This document shows, one piece after another, positions 21,163-29,995 of a DNA stretch of 36,516 nt (positions within the stretch are counted from its first letter, which is position 1; the number at the start of each line of letters is the position of its first letter). The stretch is from Candidatus Vecturithrix granuli (lineage in GTDB: Bacteria > Moduliflexota > Moduliflexia > Moduliflexales > Moduliflexaceae), in contig DF820470.1 of assembly GCA_000739535.1 (NCBI GenBank), positions 526,920 to 563,435 on the forward strand. Direction: 5' to 3'. Under the pieces are notes generated by a model. The model searched no databases and had not been told where the DNA came from. It saw only the letters and a program-made list of their open reading frames with translations. A program made the position numbers and the translations under genes.

Positions 21163-21972
21163 ATGTCGCATAATCACCAGGAGAGCCGTCTGATAAGACA
21201 CCTGAATGTATTAATGATCGGCATGATCAGTGTATGGATGTGCCTGGGGCTGGCAGGGTGTCGGGAGTGATCTGAGAATCCGGTGCATCCGGTCGACGGC
21301 AGGGCCGCGTTGGATTACTCTGATGGTCGTGGACGCGGGGAAGGGGTGATCAATGCTGCGCTGGAGGAGACCGTCGGGATTGTCGCCCTGCCGGATGGGA
21401 CGTGGCGGAGTCGCTATCGGGTAGATGGGCATTGGTGGCAGATTGTGGTGCGCAGTCAGGGCCAGACTTGCCATTATAAGGGACCTCTGGGTGGTTCGGG
21501 ATGGCGTGCTGGCCTCCTGGATTCCGCCCATGGCGCGCCAGGAGTTTTGTCCGCAAGGCTCAGCGGCGACTCCCCCGGCGATCCCGACCGCGACTCCCAG
21601 AGCGATCCCGACCGCGCTCCCCCGCCGACTCCCACCTGCGGCGGTGTGGCGTTTGAGGGCTTTTGCTGGTATCTCTCTGAGGTTGTTGGGGATACCTGTC
21701 AGGCGATCTGTGAGGCGGAGGGATTGGCCGTGGACACCGCGGTGGATACGGGCGGGAATTTCTGGGATGTGCATGACGCGGCCTCCTGTCGCAGCCTTTT
21801 AATCGTGTTGCACCATCCAACGGTCGAACCGTCTTCGACGATACTCAGCTTAACGAGCGAATATGGGCTGTGCGGCGCCGCCATGACTGGCACTGTCACC
21901 AGGTTCGACGGCGGTCAACATGCGACGACCCAGGTCTTTAACAACGCTCAGGTCGCCTGTCCGTGCCAGTAG
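21163..21972 (+). pseudogene. Cys-rich lipoprotein gene with an in-frame TGA after the lipobox
   Basis: ATG 21163 encodes MSHNHQESRLIRHLNVLMIG then MISVWMCLGLAGCRE, a lipoprotein signal peptide with lipobox LAGC. An in-frame TGA (21268-21270) follows at once. The same frame then stays open for 230 codons to 21972. The last ~110 residues form a Cys-rich domain (TCGGVAFEGFCWYLSEVVGDTC...CRSLLIV...GLCGAA...QVACPCQ). In the middle (about 21550-21610) the +1 frame reads a Pro/Thr linker (TPPAIPTATPRAIPTALP), so compensated frameshifts are possible too. The reading is a former outer-membrane lipoprotein inactivated by a nonsense change. Readthrough of UGA is the less likely alternative. Confidence 0.55.
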
Positions 21973-21979
21973 TTTTTCT

Positions 21980-22026
21980 CATGGCGAACCTTGCGAAGAG
22001 GGCAAACATCGTAAGGTTCGTCATCC
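21980..22026. terminator. Hairpin between the lipoprotein remnant and mpl
   Basis: ggcgaaccttgcg pairs with cgtaaggttcgtc (one or two mismatches) across a 15-nt loop. It lies between convergent genes just past the mpl stop at 22062. The arms resemble REP-type palindromes, and flanking T-runs are short. Confidence 0.4.
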
Positions 22027-22061
22027 TATTTCTTCAATTTCAGCGGTAGTCCTCTCTTATT

Positions 22062-23474
22062 CTATCTTTCAGGGACAATCCGATGTTTGAGGGCGGTGAG
22101 TAGTTTTTCATGAATGTCGCCGAAGCCGCCATTGGACATGATAAGCACGACGTCGCCGGGGGCAAGGCGTTCGGCTAAATAATTCACAATATTTTCCACG
22201 CCGCTGATATGAAAGGCTTCCACATTGTGCTGCCGCAAATCCTGCACGAGTTGATCTGTTGATAACCGATGCCCTTCCGGGGCTTTGTCCGGCCGGTGTA
22301 CATCGGCGAAAATGACGATATCGGCGTCAAGAAAGGCGTCCACAAAATTCTGTTGGAACACGTCGCGCCGGGTGGCGGCGGTACGAGGTTCAAACACGCT
22401 CCAGACCTTTTTGCCATGATAATGTTCTTTCACCGCCTCAAGCGTGACTTTAGCCGCCGTGGGATGGTGCGCAAAATCATCAATCACGACAATATCGTTC
22501 ACAATACCGCGCACTTCCTGACGACGTTTGACACCCTGAAAGGTGCTAAATCCGGCGTCAATTTCTTGCGGTGTCAGCCCGAGGTGATTGAGAACGACTG
22601 TGGCTCCAAGTAAATTTAAAAGATTATGGCGTCCGATGAGAGATGTGTGCAATACACCAAAGGGGCGGCCCTGGCGCAAGACCGTAAATTGCGTTTCAGC
22701 ACCCTGTTTTGAAATCCCGTCAATTGTCCACTCGGCCTGAGGTGAATAGCCGTAAGTTTGTAACGGAGAGGCCGCAGAAGCAATCACTTCGCAAACGTTG
22801 GGATCGTCAACACAGGCCACGAGCAAGCCATGGTTCGGAATCAATTTCACAAACTTCCCGAATTCCTGTTTGATGCGATCCAGGTTGTCGTAAATATCAG
22901 CATGATCGTATTCGATGCTAGTGATGATGCCGGTGGTCGGACGATAATGGACAAATTTAGGCACTTTATCAAAATAGGCGGTGTCGTATTCGTCGCCTTC
23001 AATCACAAAGTGCTCGCCTTCAGCGACACTATAAGTGGAATGAAAATTATTCAGCACTCCTCCCACCAAAAATCCGGGGTCGCGCCGGGCATGAGTCAAT
23101 GTCCAGGCCAGCACGCCGCTCGTGGTGGTTTTGCCATGCGTACCGGTCACAACGACGGAATGGCGATTACGGATAAATAGTTCAGCTAAAATTTGCGGCA
23201 GCGAGGAATAGGGTATTCCGCGTTCGCGCAACGCTTCGGCTTCGGGATTGATGCGCGTAATGACATTGCCTACCACCACATGATCCGGATTCCAATCCAG
23301 ATTCGAGGCTTTGAATCCTTCAAAATAGGGGATGCCAAGTTGGGCAAGCTGGTCGCTCATCGGCGGATAGACCTGTTCGTCAGATCCGCGCACTTCGTAC
23401 CCTTTGGCTTTGAGCATACCTGCAAGTGAACCCATGGCCATGCCGCAAATCGCCATCAGATGAATTTTTTTCAT
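22062..23474 (-). CDS. mpl: UDP-N-acetylmuramate:L-alanyl-gamma-D-glutamyl-meso-diaminopimelate ligase
   Basis: A cytosolic Mur-ligase of 470 residues, used in murein recycling to attach recovered tripeptide to UDP-MurNAc. It has KKIHLMAICGMAMGSLAGMLKAKGYEVRGSDEQVYPPMSDQL (Mpl-type Rossmann start), the ATP loop VVTGTHGKTTTSG (110-119), EGDEYDTAYFDKVPKFVHYRP, EYDHADIYDNLDRI and FEPRTAATRRDVFQQ. EGDEYD with FFD/YFD-KxPKF is diagnostic for Mpl rather than MurC. ATGA overlaps the serine hydrolase stop, so it is the last gene of a coupled asnB-hydrolase-mpl operon. It implies meso-DAP peptidoglycan and import of cell-wall peptides. Confidence 0.95.
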   Translation of the reverse strand: MKKIHLMAICGMAMGSLAGMLKAKGYEVRGSDEQVYPPMSDQLAQLGIPYFEGFKASNLDWNPDHVVVGNVITRINPEAEALRERGIPYSSLPQILAELFIRNRHSVVVTGTHGKTTTSGVLAWTLTHARRDPGFLVGGVLNNFHSTYSVAEGEHFVIEGDEYDTAYFDKVPKFVHYRPTTGIITSIEYDHADIYDNLDRIKQEFGKFVKLIPNHGLLVACVDDPNVCEVIASAASPLQTYGYSPQAEWTIDGISKQGAETQFTVLRQGRPFGVLHTSLIGRHNLLNLLGATVVLNHLGLTPQEIDAGFSTFQGVKRRQEVRGIVNDIVVIDDFAHHPTAAKVTLEAVKEHYHGKKVWSVFEPRTAATRRDVFQQNFVDAFLDADIVIFADVHRPDKAPEGHRLSTDQLVQDLRQHNVEAFHISGVENIVNYLAERLAPGDVVLIMSNGGFGDIHEKLLTALKHRIVPER

Positions 23475-24586
23475 AGGTATTTGTCCATTGCGATTACGAT
23501 GGTATCGTGAATTTTGGGGCGCATGTTGATAAAGGTTTGGTTGTTTCTGGAAGGATGAACCCGGTTTGAGAAGAGCAGTATCAGCAATTTGCGTTTGAGG
23601 TCAAGCCAGATTGACGTACCGGTGAATCCGGTGTGTCCAATTGATTTTTCAGAAAGGAGCGTACCTCCTGAAAAAGTATTGTGGGAAGGCGTATCCCACC
23701 CCAACGCGCGCGTAGAGCCTTCGACAAGATTTTGGCGAGAGAAAAATTTATGAATAAGCAGTTTGGGGATCGTCTCATCTTCCCCGGTGTAGCAGTGCAA
23801 CAATTTCAGCATACAGCGCCGCACATCGTCGAGAGTGGAGAAAAGCCCGGCATGACCCGCCACGCCGCCCATCGCATACGCATTTTCATCATGGACCTGG
23901 CCGCAAATCACGCGATGCCGCCATTCACAGCGTTCGGTTGCCGCATAGTCCCCTTCTCGAATCACATTCCCTGGCTGAAAAAAAGTGCGCATCATACCAA
24001 AAGGTCGAAAGATCATTTCGTCGCAATAGGCGTCAAGGGTGGTACCGCTGATTCTTTCAATGGCATGACCTAACAGGATAATGCCCAGATCGCTGTATTT
24101 ACTGAATTGGCCGGGAGTATAAATCAATTCTGTCTGACACACTTTCTCGATTACAAATTTTTTGGCGTCAGGGCTGCCGATAAAAGATTCATCCTGTTGT
24201 CGTTCAGCTTCTTGCTGGACATCTTCGTACAATGGCAGATGATCCGTAAATCCGGCGGAATGAGTCAGAAGATGGAGAAATGTGATCTGATCGTATGACA
24301 GTTCTGGGATATATTTTTTGACCGAATCGTGCAACTTCAACTGTTTATCGCGCACCAGCAGCATCACGGCTGTTGTGGTGGCAATCACTTTGGTTAATGA
24401 CGCCAGGTCAAAGATCGTATCTTCGTGTAAATCACGATGTTCAGGGTACACCTGAGCATATCCGAGCGCCTGACGATAGACAATTTCTCCGTTATGATCA
24501 ACTAACAGGGCGATTCCGGGAGTTGCGCCATTTTCGATGGCATTGTGTAACGCTCGATCAATATAGCTAAAATCCTGTAAGCTCAT
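23471..24586 (-). CDS. Beta-lactamase-fold serine hydrolase (class C / PBP4*-like)
   Basis: A 371-residue member of the AmpC/EstB/D-aminopeptidase superfamily. The nucleophile motif is S63-LTK (FDLASLTKVIAT). The YxN position is Y164-SD, followed by LGIILLGHAIE. GHTGFTGTSIWLD supplies the KTG-equivalent HTG. TPGIALLVDHNGEIVYRQALG at the N-terminus and AYAMGGVAGHAGLFST in the middle also fit. There is no signal peptide, so a cytoplasmic peptidase or esterase is likely. It overlaps asnB and mpl by 4 bp on each side. With Mpl next door, a muropeptide-type substrate is the reasonable inference. Confidence 0.88.
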   Translation of the reverse strand: MSLQDFSYIDRALHNAIENGATPGIALLVDHNGEIVYRQALGYAQVYPEHRDLHEDTIFDLASLTKVIATTTAVMLLVRDKQLKLHDSVKKYIPELSYDQITFLHLLTHSAGFTDHLPLYEDVQQEAERQQDESFIGSPDAKKFVIEKVCQTELIYTPGQFSKYSDLGIILLGHAIERISGTTLDAYCDEMIFRPFGMMRTFFQPGNVIREGDYAATERCEWRHRVICGQVHDENAYAMGGVAGHAGLFSTLDDVRRCMLKLLHCYTGEDETIPKLLIHKFFSRQNLVEGSTRALGWDTPSHNTFSGGTLLSEKSIGHTGFTGTSIWLDLKRKLLILLFSNRVHPSRNNQTFINMRPKIHDTIVIAMDKYL

Positions 24587-26523
24587 GCGTCCTTTTCCTG
24601 CGGTTTATCTAAATATTCACGACACCATAGCTCAAATACGAGTACGGCCCAGAGCTGCGAGCTATAATCCTGAATACCTTTTTGATGTTCGTTGAGCAAT
24701 GACAACACGTATTCACTCTTGATATAGCCGCGCTGCATGGTGGTTTGATCTTGAAACACATCGGTCGTGTAAGTTTTTAAGTCTTTTTTGAACCATTCAC
24801 CGATGGGAACGGCAAATCCATGTTTACGCCGATCGATAATGCCGGATGGTAATAACGACCGCAGGGCTTCTTTCAAAATATACTTGGTCGTCAATTTGCG
24901 GATTTTCAGTTCGGCCGGAATTGAGGCGATGTATTCGACAAATTCATAATCCAGAAACGGCACACGTCCTTCAAGCGAGGCCGCCATTGTCATCCGATCT
25001 TCTTTGACGAGCAAATCCCCGGGCAGATAAGTATGAAAATCAGCATGCAAGGTGCGCGTCAGATCATCAAGCTCTTCAGATTTTTTATAATACTGGGAGA
25101 TGACGTACTCGCTCGGTGCGAGATTCTGTCCAAATCCTTCTGCAAACAGTGCTTCTTTAGCTTCGTCCTGAAAACAGGTCATCATGTTGATATGGCGCAG
25201 CATGGGAGACGTTTCCGGGCAGTCTAAAAAGCGTTTCAGTAACAGAAAATATTCTTTGACCGCTGAAGTTCTGGAAACCGGCAGGACTTTCGAGAGCGTC
25301 ATCGCCAGCGACTGCAAAAATTTCGGATATTTGTGATAATGTTCAAACAGGTTTTCGATTAAATAGCGGCGATAACCTGCGAAAATTTCATCTCCCCCTG
25401 TGCCGGATAAACAGACCGTGACGTGCTGCCGCGCCAGTTTTGAAAGATAATAGGTCGGAATCGCGGAAGAATCGGCAAAGGGTTCATCAAAATATTTGAT
25501 GAGCAGCGGAAGAATTTCCAGCGCGTTCGGTTCGACTTCAAACTCATGGTGCTCGGTATTAAATAGCGTGGCGACTTTACGCGCATATTTGCGTTCATCG
25601 TAATATCCGGCGTTCGGAAAACCAATGGAAAAGGTTTTCACCGGGGCATTTGCTGCTTGCGTCATAAGTGCGGTAATCGCGCTTGAATCAATGCCACCGC
25701 TTAAAAACGCGCCTAACGGCACATCGCTGATCATCCGGCGTCGCACCGCTTCTTGCAAACGTTCGCGCACTTCTGAAGCATAGTGCTTGATCTGGTTTGA
25801 ATCCAGTGCAGGTCTGTGCAAACCATCTTCTTCCGGTTCCGGCTTTTGATAAGGAATCGTCCAATAGCGCTGGATTGACACTTCTCCATCAACATATTCC
25901 AGGGTATGGGCCGGAGGCAGTTTTTTAATATTTTTGAAAATCGAGGATGGGTCTGGCACATAGAGAAATGAAAAATAATCACTCAGGGCTTGCAGATTTA
26001 ATTCCCGCGACACCATCGGATCATACAACAGGGATTTCATTTCTGAGGCAAAGGTCAGTTTATCACGTCCGATATGGTAAAAGAGCGGTTTAATACCGAT
26101 CCGGTCGCGCGCCAGCAGCAAGGTTTGACGTTTCGTATCCCAGATGGCAAAGGCAAACATCCCATTTAAGCGTGTGACCAGGTCGCGTCCCAACTCTTCA
26201 TATAAATGCACCAGCACTTCTGTATCCGAATCTGTTCGGAATTGATGATTCTTTTTTTCCAACTCCTGTCGCAATTCTTTATAATTATAAATCTCCCCAT
26301 TATAAGCGATCCATATCGTGCTATCTTCATTTGTGAGGGGTTGATGGCCTTTCTCCAGATCGATAATGCTTAACCGGCGAACGCCCAGTCCAACATTCGC
26401 TTTGGCATAGATGCCGACATCATCAGGTCCTCGATGTTCAAGCGCGGATACCATATTTTGCAATAATCGTTTTGAGACATCACGCTTCTGGTAATAATTC
26501 ACAATTCCAGCAATTCCACACAT
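24583..26523 (-). CDS. asnB: Asparagine synthetase (glutamine-hydrolysing) family protein
   Basis: The start is set at ATG 26523, because the amidotransferase nucleophile Cys must directly follow Met1 (MCGIAGIV); an in-frame GTG lies 6 nt upstream. The 646-residue protein has a class II glutaminase domain (RRLSIIDLEKGHQPL, IAYNGEIYNYKELR, TDSDTEVLVHLYEE) and a synthetase domain with the PPi loop LSGGIDSSAI, LSGTGGDEIFAGYRRY and EGRVPFLDYEFVEY. Family members make asparagine, but some amidate meso-DAP or other envelope metabolites. Coupling to the hydrolase and mpl genes favours a cell-wall peptide role, as inference. A promoter lies at 26601-26629. Confidence 0.93.
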   Translation of the reverse strand: MCGIAGIVNYYQKRDVSKRLLQNMVSALEHRGPDDVGIYAKANVGLGVRRLSIIDLEKGHQPLTNEDSTIWIAYNGEIYNYKELRQELEKKNHQFRTDSDTEVLVHLYEELGRDLVTRLNGMFAFAIWDTKRQTLLLARDRIGIKPLFYHIGRDKLTFASEMKSLLYDPMVSRELNLQALSDYFSFLYVPDPSSIFKNIKKLPPAHTLEYVDGEVSIQRYWTIPYQKPEPEEDGLHRPALDSNQIKHYASEVRERLQEAVRRRMISDVPLGAFLSGGIDSSAITALMTQAANAPVKTFSIGFPNAGYYDERKYARKVATLFNTEHHEFEVEPNALEILPLLIKYFDEPFADSSAIPTYYLSKLARQHVTVCLSGTGGDEIFAGYRRYLIENLFEHYHKYPKFLQSLAMTLSKVLPVSRTSAVKEYFLLLKRFLDCPETSPMLRHINMMTCFQDEAKEALFAEGFGQNLAPSEYVISQYYKKSEELDDLTRTLHADFHTYLPGDLLVKEDRMTMAASLEGRVPFLDYEFVEYIASIPAELKIRKLTTKYILKEALRSLLPSGIIDRRKHGFAVPIGEWFKKDLKTYTTDVFQDQTTMQRGYIKSEYVLSLLNEHQKGIQDYSSQLWAVLVFELWCREYLDKPQEKDA

Positions 26524-26600
26524 AGACACTCACTTTATTGTTGATTGGTTCTGTTGTTATGATTTAACAGGACATTATCCTGGTTTCGTTGGGAAGATCC

Positions 26601-26629
26601 TTTATAATCCTTCATTATGATTCTTTCAA
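26601..26629 (-). promoter_or_regulatory. Sigma-70-like promoter of the asnB operon
   Basis: On the minus strand, TTGAAA (26629-26624), a 17-nt spacer and TATAAA (26606-26601) give a good promoter, with about 70 nt of leader to ATG 26523. It lies in the 180-bp gap after the glycosyltransferase at 26704, marking the start of a separate transcript. Confidence 0.6.
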
Positions 26630-26703
26630 GTGAAGTCAAGGAGAAAATCTTTTGTCAAGATTTCTTTATGGAAATTTTGAGAAGACACAGACAATCGGTT
26701 GCC

Positions 26704-27684
26704 TCAATGAAACCATTGGCGCAAATTTCCTCTTGTCTCTGCTGTCGCAAAATGTTGGGTTCGACGCCGTTTCACAAGGATTTCAGGCCAATATCGCAAG
26801 ATTTCTCCAATGACAGACAACAAATAGGGTTCCCAAATAAGGATGTAGATGAGACTGCATATTTCATACCAGGCGATCCGGAGCAGATCAGGAGCGAAGG
26901 TGCGCCAACATTCATTTTTGAACAGCATGAGATAACGATTTTTTAAGGAATGGCGTCGAACCCATTTTGGAATATCGCCCCGTTTCCCAGTCCCCCAGGT
27001 TCGGAAATGGGTCCCGACGGCTTCCGGCGCATACATGCACTTCCAGCCTGCTAATCTGGCTCTCCATGCTAAATCGACATCCTCTTTGTATGCAAAAAAC
27101 AATTCATCCAGATACTCTTCTCCCGGATACATGATCTGGTCCAGCATGGCCTTGCGGTATAAGCAGGCGGCGCCTGATGCGCCAAACACTTCTTCCCGAA
27201 CGTCATATTGGCCCCGATCTTCTTCCCGCTGTCCCCGATCAAGAGCGCGGCGATTTTTCAAGATGACAATCCCTGTGCTATCAAGTTTGCTTGTATTTTC
27301 GCCGCTTAACAATTTTCCCAACGCAATCCCAACCATCGGATCAGAAGACATCAGATGAACCAGCCGTTCAATAAAATCTGCTGCCAAAGTGACATCCGCA
27401 TTCAGGAGCAGCACAAAATCGCCATGGGAATGCTGAATACCCTGATTATTTCCCCGGCAAAATCCGGTATTGCTGCTATTCCGAAGGAGCGTCAGTGTGC
27501 GGAGTTCCTGATGGCGGTGTTGAAATGCTTCGATCACTTGACAGGAATCATCTGTTGATGCATTATCTACGATCACGATTTCGATCGGTGTGTAGGTCTG
27601 TTGCATCAAAGCAGACAGGCATGCTGGCAAGTATTTTGCTCCATTCCAATTCACAATAATGACCGAAACCAGCGGGTGTTCCAT
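26704..27684 (-). CDS. Family 2 glycosyltransferase (rhamnosyltransferase-like, WbbL type)
   Basis: The 326-residue GT-A enzyme has VSVIIVNWNGAKYLPACLSAL, EIVIVDNASTDDS (nucleotide-binding Asp), NTGFCRGNNQGI, GDFVLLLNADV (the DxD position appears as NAD), a VFGASGAACLYRK acceptor region, YLDELFFAYKEDVDLAWRARLAGWKCMYAP (ED general base) and HSLKNRYLMLFKN. This order is typical of WbbL-like transferases that add rhamnose or similar sugars to lipid-linked or surface glycans. Hydrophobic stretches near 280-310 suggest membrane association. It begins 16 nt after the DPM1-like transferase stop. Confidence 0.9.
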   Translation of the reverse strand: MEHPLVSVIIVNWNGAKYLPACLSALMQQTYTPIEIVIVDNASTDDSCQVIEAFQHRHQELRTLTLLRNSSNTGFCRGNNQGIQHSHGDFVLLLNADVTLAADFIERLVHLMSSDPMVGIALGKLLSGENTSKLDSTGIVILKNRRALDRGQREEDRGQYDVREEVFGASGAACLYRKAMLDQIMYPGEEYLDELFFAYKEDVDLAWRARLAGWKCMYAPEAVGTHFRTWGTGKRGDIPKWVRRHSLKNRYLMLFKNECWRTFAPDLLRIAWYEICSLIYILIWEPYLLSVIGEILRYWPEILVKRRRTQHFATAETRGNLRQWFH

Positions 27685-27700
27685 TAGCAGTGATCATTGA

Positions 27701-28780
27701 TTACTGTTTACCGGGCAATCCCGGGCAATATCCCGGGAGATTCACCGTATTGGCAACGACGTAAATCGGTTTCCCCTGCGACTCATGATAGGTTCTCATG
27801 ATCACTTCGCCGAGGAGCCCCATGCCGATAAATTGGATTCCCAGGATAAAAAAGAGCACAGACAGTAAAAACATCGAATTATTGGCTATCACCATGTCAT
27901 AGCGGATACGGGTATAGACGACACCCGCCATCAACCCGACGGAACTGAACATCGAGATTAAGCCGAGCAATCCGAAAATTTGAATCGGTTTGGTCGAATA
28001 ACTCAGCAAAAACTTCACGGTCATCAAATCGAGAATCACGTGAATGGTTCGTGAAATGCCATATTTACTCTTCCCGTGGGTTCTGGCGCGATGATTGACC
28101 GGCATTTCGGTCACTTTTACGCCGATCCAACTTGCTAAGGCTGGAATAAAGCGGTGCATCTCGCCATACAATTCAATTCTTTGAAGGACTTCCCGCCGAT
28201 AGGCTTTTAACGTACAGCCATAATCATGGAGATGGACGTTTGTGGTAAGCGAAATCAGCCGGTTAGCAAGATTGGAAGGCAGGCGGCGCGTCCAATATTT
28301 ATCCTGCCGATTTATCCGCCACCCGCTGACGACATCATAGCCTTCATCAATCCGTTCAAGCAATTTGGGGATATCATTAGGATCATTTTGTAAATCCCCA
28401 TCCATCGGAATAATCACATCACCAACAGCAGCGTCAAAGCCGGCAGACATCGCTGCTGTTTGTCCAAAATTGCGGCGCAGGGTAATCAGTTTAATCTCCG
28501 GGCGCTGTTGGGCAGCTTCAGTGATAATTTTCGTGGTGTTATCGGAACTGCCATCATCAACAAAGATGATCTCGTAGGTTTTGTGTAAATTGTCCAATAC
28601 TTCCTGTAATTCAGGCAAAAGCAGGCGAATATTGGTCTCTTCATTATACACGGGAATGACAATTGAACAATCAACCGTGTGTTTTTCAGCTAAACCATTC
28701 ATACAATAAAAAAGACGCTCCAGCCTGCCCGGCCAGTCTTCCGGGCGCGGGATGTGTCTAATTTCTCCATCACAATCCAT
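27701..28780 (-). CDS. DPM1/GtrB-like polyprenyl-phosphate glycosyltransferase
   Basis: ATG 28780 shares a base with the regulator's stop (TAATG), giving 359 residues. An internal ATG at 28702 would give 333 and a more typical N-terminus. The GT2 domain shows CSIVIPVYNEETNI, YEIIFVDDGSSDNT, LRRNFGQTAAMSAGFDAAVGD, IIPMDGDLQNDPNDIP (DxD) and VSGWRINRQDKYWTRRLPSNLANRL. Two C-terminal transmembrane segments follow (IFGLLGLISMFSSVGLMAGVVY; MFLLSVLFFILGIQFIGMGLL), as in GtrB/ArnC-type enzymes that charge undecaprenyl phosphate. It likely supplies a lipid-linked sugar for the neighbouring GT2 or for export. Confidence 0.92.
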   Translation of the reverse strand: MDCDGEIRHIPRPEDWPGRLERLFYCMNGLAEKHTVDCSIVIPVYNEETNIRLLLPELQEVLDNLHKTYEIIFVDDGSSDNTTKIITEAAQQRPEIKLITLRRNFGQTAAMSAGFDAAVGDVIIPMDGDLQNDPNDIPKLLERIDEGYDVVSGWRINRQDKYWTRRLPSNLANRLISLTTNVHLHDYGCTLKAYRREVLQRIELYGEMHRFIPALASWIGVKVTEMPVNHRARTHGKSKYGISRTIHVILDLMTVKFLLSYSTKPIQIFGLLGLISMFSSVGLMAGVVYTRIRYDMVIANNSMFLLSVLFFILGIQFIGMGLLGEVIMRTYHESQGKPIYVVANTVNLPGYCPGLPGKQ

Positions 28781-29775
28781 TATTCATACAGTTCTTGAGC
28801 CAATTGTCCGTAATCTCGTGGCCCTTTTTGGTCGGAAAACATTTCCACAATTTCAACCATCCCTTTTTTGAGAAATGTGTACAGAAGTTTAGTTGTTGCC
28901 AAATAATTAATCGGACTCACATTAATCACATCTTGAATAGTGCGCTGACCATTAATCAATACCAGAACTTTTTGAGCCGCGGGTTTGGCTTCATCGGCTT
29001 TTTCAATGTCTGAGATTTTCAGCACCATGTCAAATGCGGGCATGGCCTCTTTATAACGAAGATACTCCGCCCGTTGATCAAATCCTTCCATTAATAATTT
29101 ATTGATAGGGGTGGCAATGGCGCGCGTCTCTGCCCGATCGCTTGAATCAAACTCAAACAATCCTTCTTCCCAGGCCAGGATGCGATACATGGCTTCTTCG
29201 CTTTTATACTTATCCAACGTGGCCTGAACAATTGCGCCACGATCAAAGTAGATTTTACCGACTTTATTGCCGTTGGTAATTTTTAACCCACCTGTTTTCT
29301 GGGTCATTTGCAGGGTTTGCAACACCTCGGCCAGATTTAATTGCTCTAAATTGCCTTTCAGATCGGTTTCGGGTTCCTGGGCAGGCGCAGGTGGGCGCAT
29401 ATAAGCCATGCGTTGTAAAATCGACTTAATTCTGGCGGTTACTTCTGAAATGTGAAAAGGTTTCGAAATATAATCATCCGCCCCGAGGCCGAGTCCGGTG
29501 ACACGATCTTGCAATTCGCCTTTTGCCGTCAAAAAAATGAACGGGATATTGGCGGTTTCCGGGTCATTCCGAATCTGTCTGCACAATTCGAATCCATCCA
29601 TTTCCGGCATCGCCACGTCCGCAAGAATCAGATCAGGTTTTTCGTTCCTGATGGCCTCTAATGCTCCCGCGCCATTTAGTGCCTGCGAGGTATCGTAGCC
29701 TGCCTTTTTCAGACTTGAAGATAGCAGCGTTAATACTTTTTCATCATCATCAGCGATTAAAATTCGTTGTTTCAT
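28780..29775 (-). CDS. Response regulator: receiver plus PATAN (DUF4388) domain
   Basis: The start at ATG 29775 has GGAG 8 nt upstream; the longer open frame is not family-like. The 331-residue protein begins with a receiver domain, MKQRILIADDDEKV (acidic pocket), phosphoacceptor D53 in LILADVAMPEMDG, then FLTAKGE and DYISKPF (Thr and Lys switch residues). Residues about 135-245 (LKGNLEQLNLAEVLQTLQMTQKTGGLKI..GKIYFDRGAIVQA) match the DUF4388/PATAN pattern. The C-terminus (VLVLINGQRTIQDVINVSPI...LLYTFLKKGMVEIV) looks like a winged helix. PATAN regulators commonly act by protein contact in motility or surface development. It leads the operon of two glycosyltransferases. Confidence 0.9.
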   Translation of the reverse strand: MKQRILIADDDEKVLTLLSSSLKKAGYDTSQALNGAGALEAIRNEKPDLILADVAMPEMDGFELCRQIRNDPETANIPFIFLTAKGELQDRVTGLGLGADDYISKPFHISEVTARIKSILQRMAYMRPPAPAQEPETDLKGNLEQLNLAEVLQTLQMTQKTGGLKITNGNKVGKIYFDRGAIVQATLDKYKSEEAMYRILAWEEGLFEFDSSDRAETRAIATPINKLLMEGFDQRAEYLRYKEAMPAFDMVLKISDIEKADEAKPAAQKVLVLINGQRTIQDVINVSPINYLATTKLLYTFLKKGMVEIVEMFSDQKGPRDYGQLAQELYE

Positions 29776-29848
29776 GCCTCGTTCTCCATTCCTCTCGCGC
29801 TGTTCGCGATGAACTTCCATGATAAAAAGATCTACGAGTGTTAGAGCA

Positions 29849-29877
29849 AACGTAGGAGGGAGGCCAAAACTCGTCAA
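29849..29877 (-). promoter_or_regulatory. Possible promoter of the regulator-glycosyltransferase operon
   Basis: On the minus strand, TTGACG-like (29877-29872), 17 nt and TACGTT (29854-29849) precede ATG 29775. The -10 is weak. It would be divergent from the promoter at 29940. Confidence 0.35.
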
Positions 29878-29939
29878 GGAAATTTCACCATAGAAATAGA
29901 GGAATGTACTTTTTGAAAGAAAATCCTGATGAGTTCTTC

Positions 29940-29968
29940 TTGACAAATCAGGAGGGTTTACATAAGAT
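29940..29968 (+). promoter_or_regulatory. Strong sigma-70-like promoter for the unknown gene and GT9
   Basis: TTGACA (29940-29945), exactly 17 nt, then TAAGAT (29963-29968). An AGGAGAG ribosome site at 29982-29988 and the start codon follow. It drives the operon divergent from the PATAN regulator. Confidence 0.72.
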
Positions 29969-29995
29969 ATATTCTGATTTTAGGAGAGAACGATT

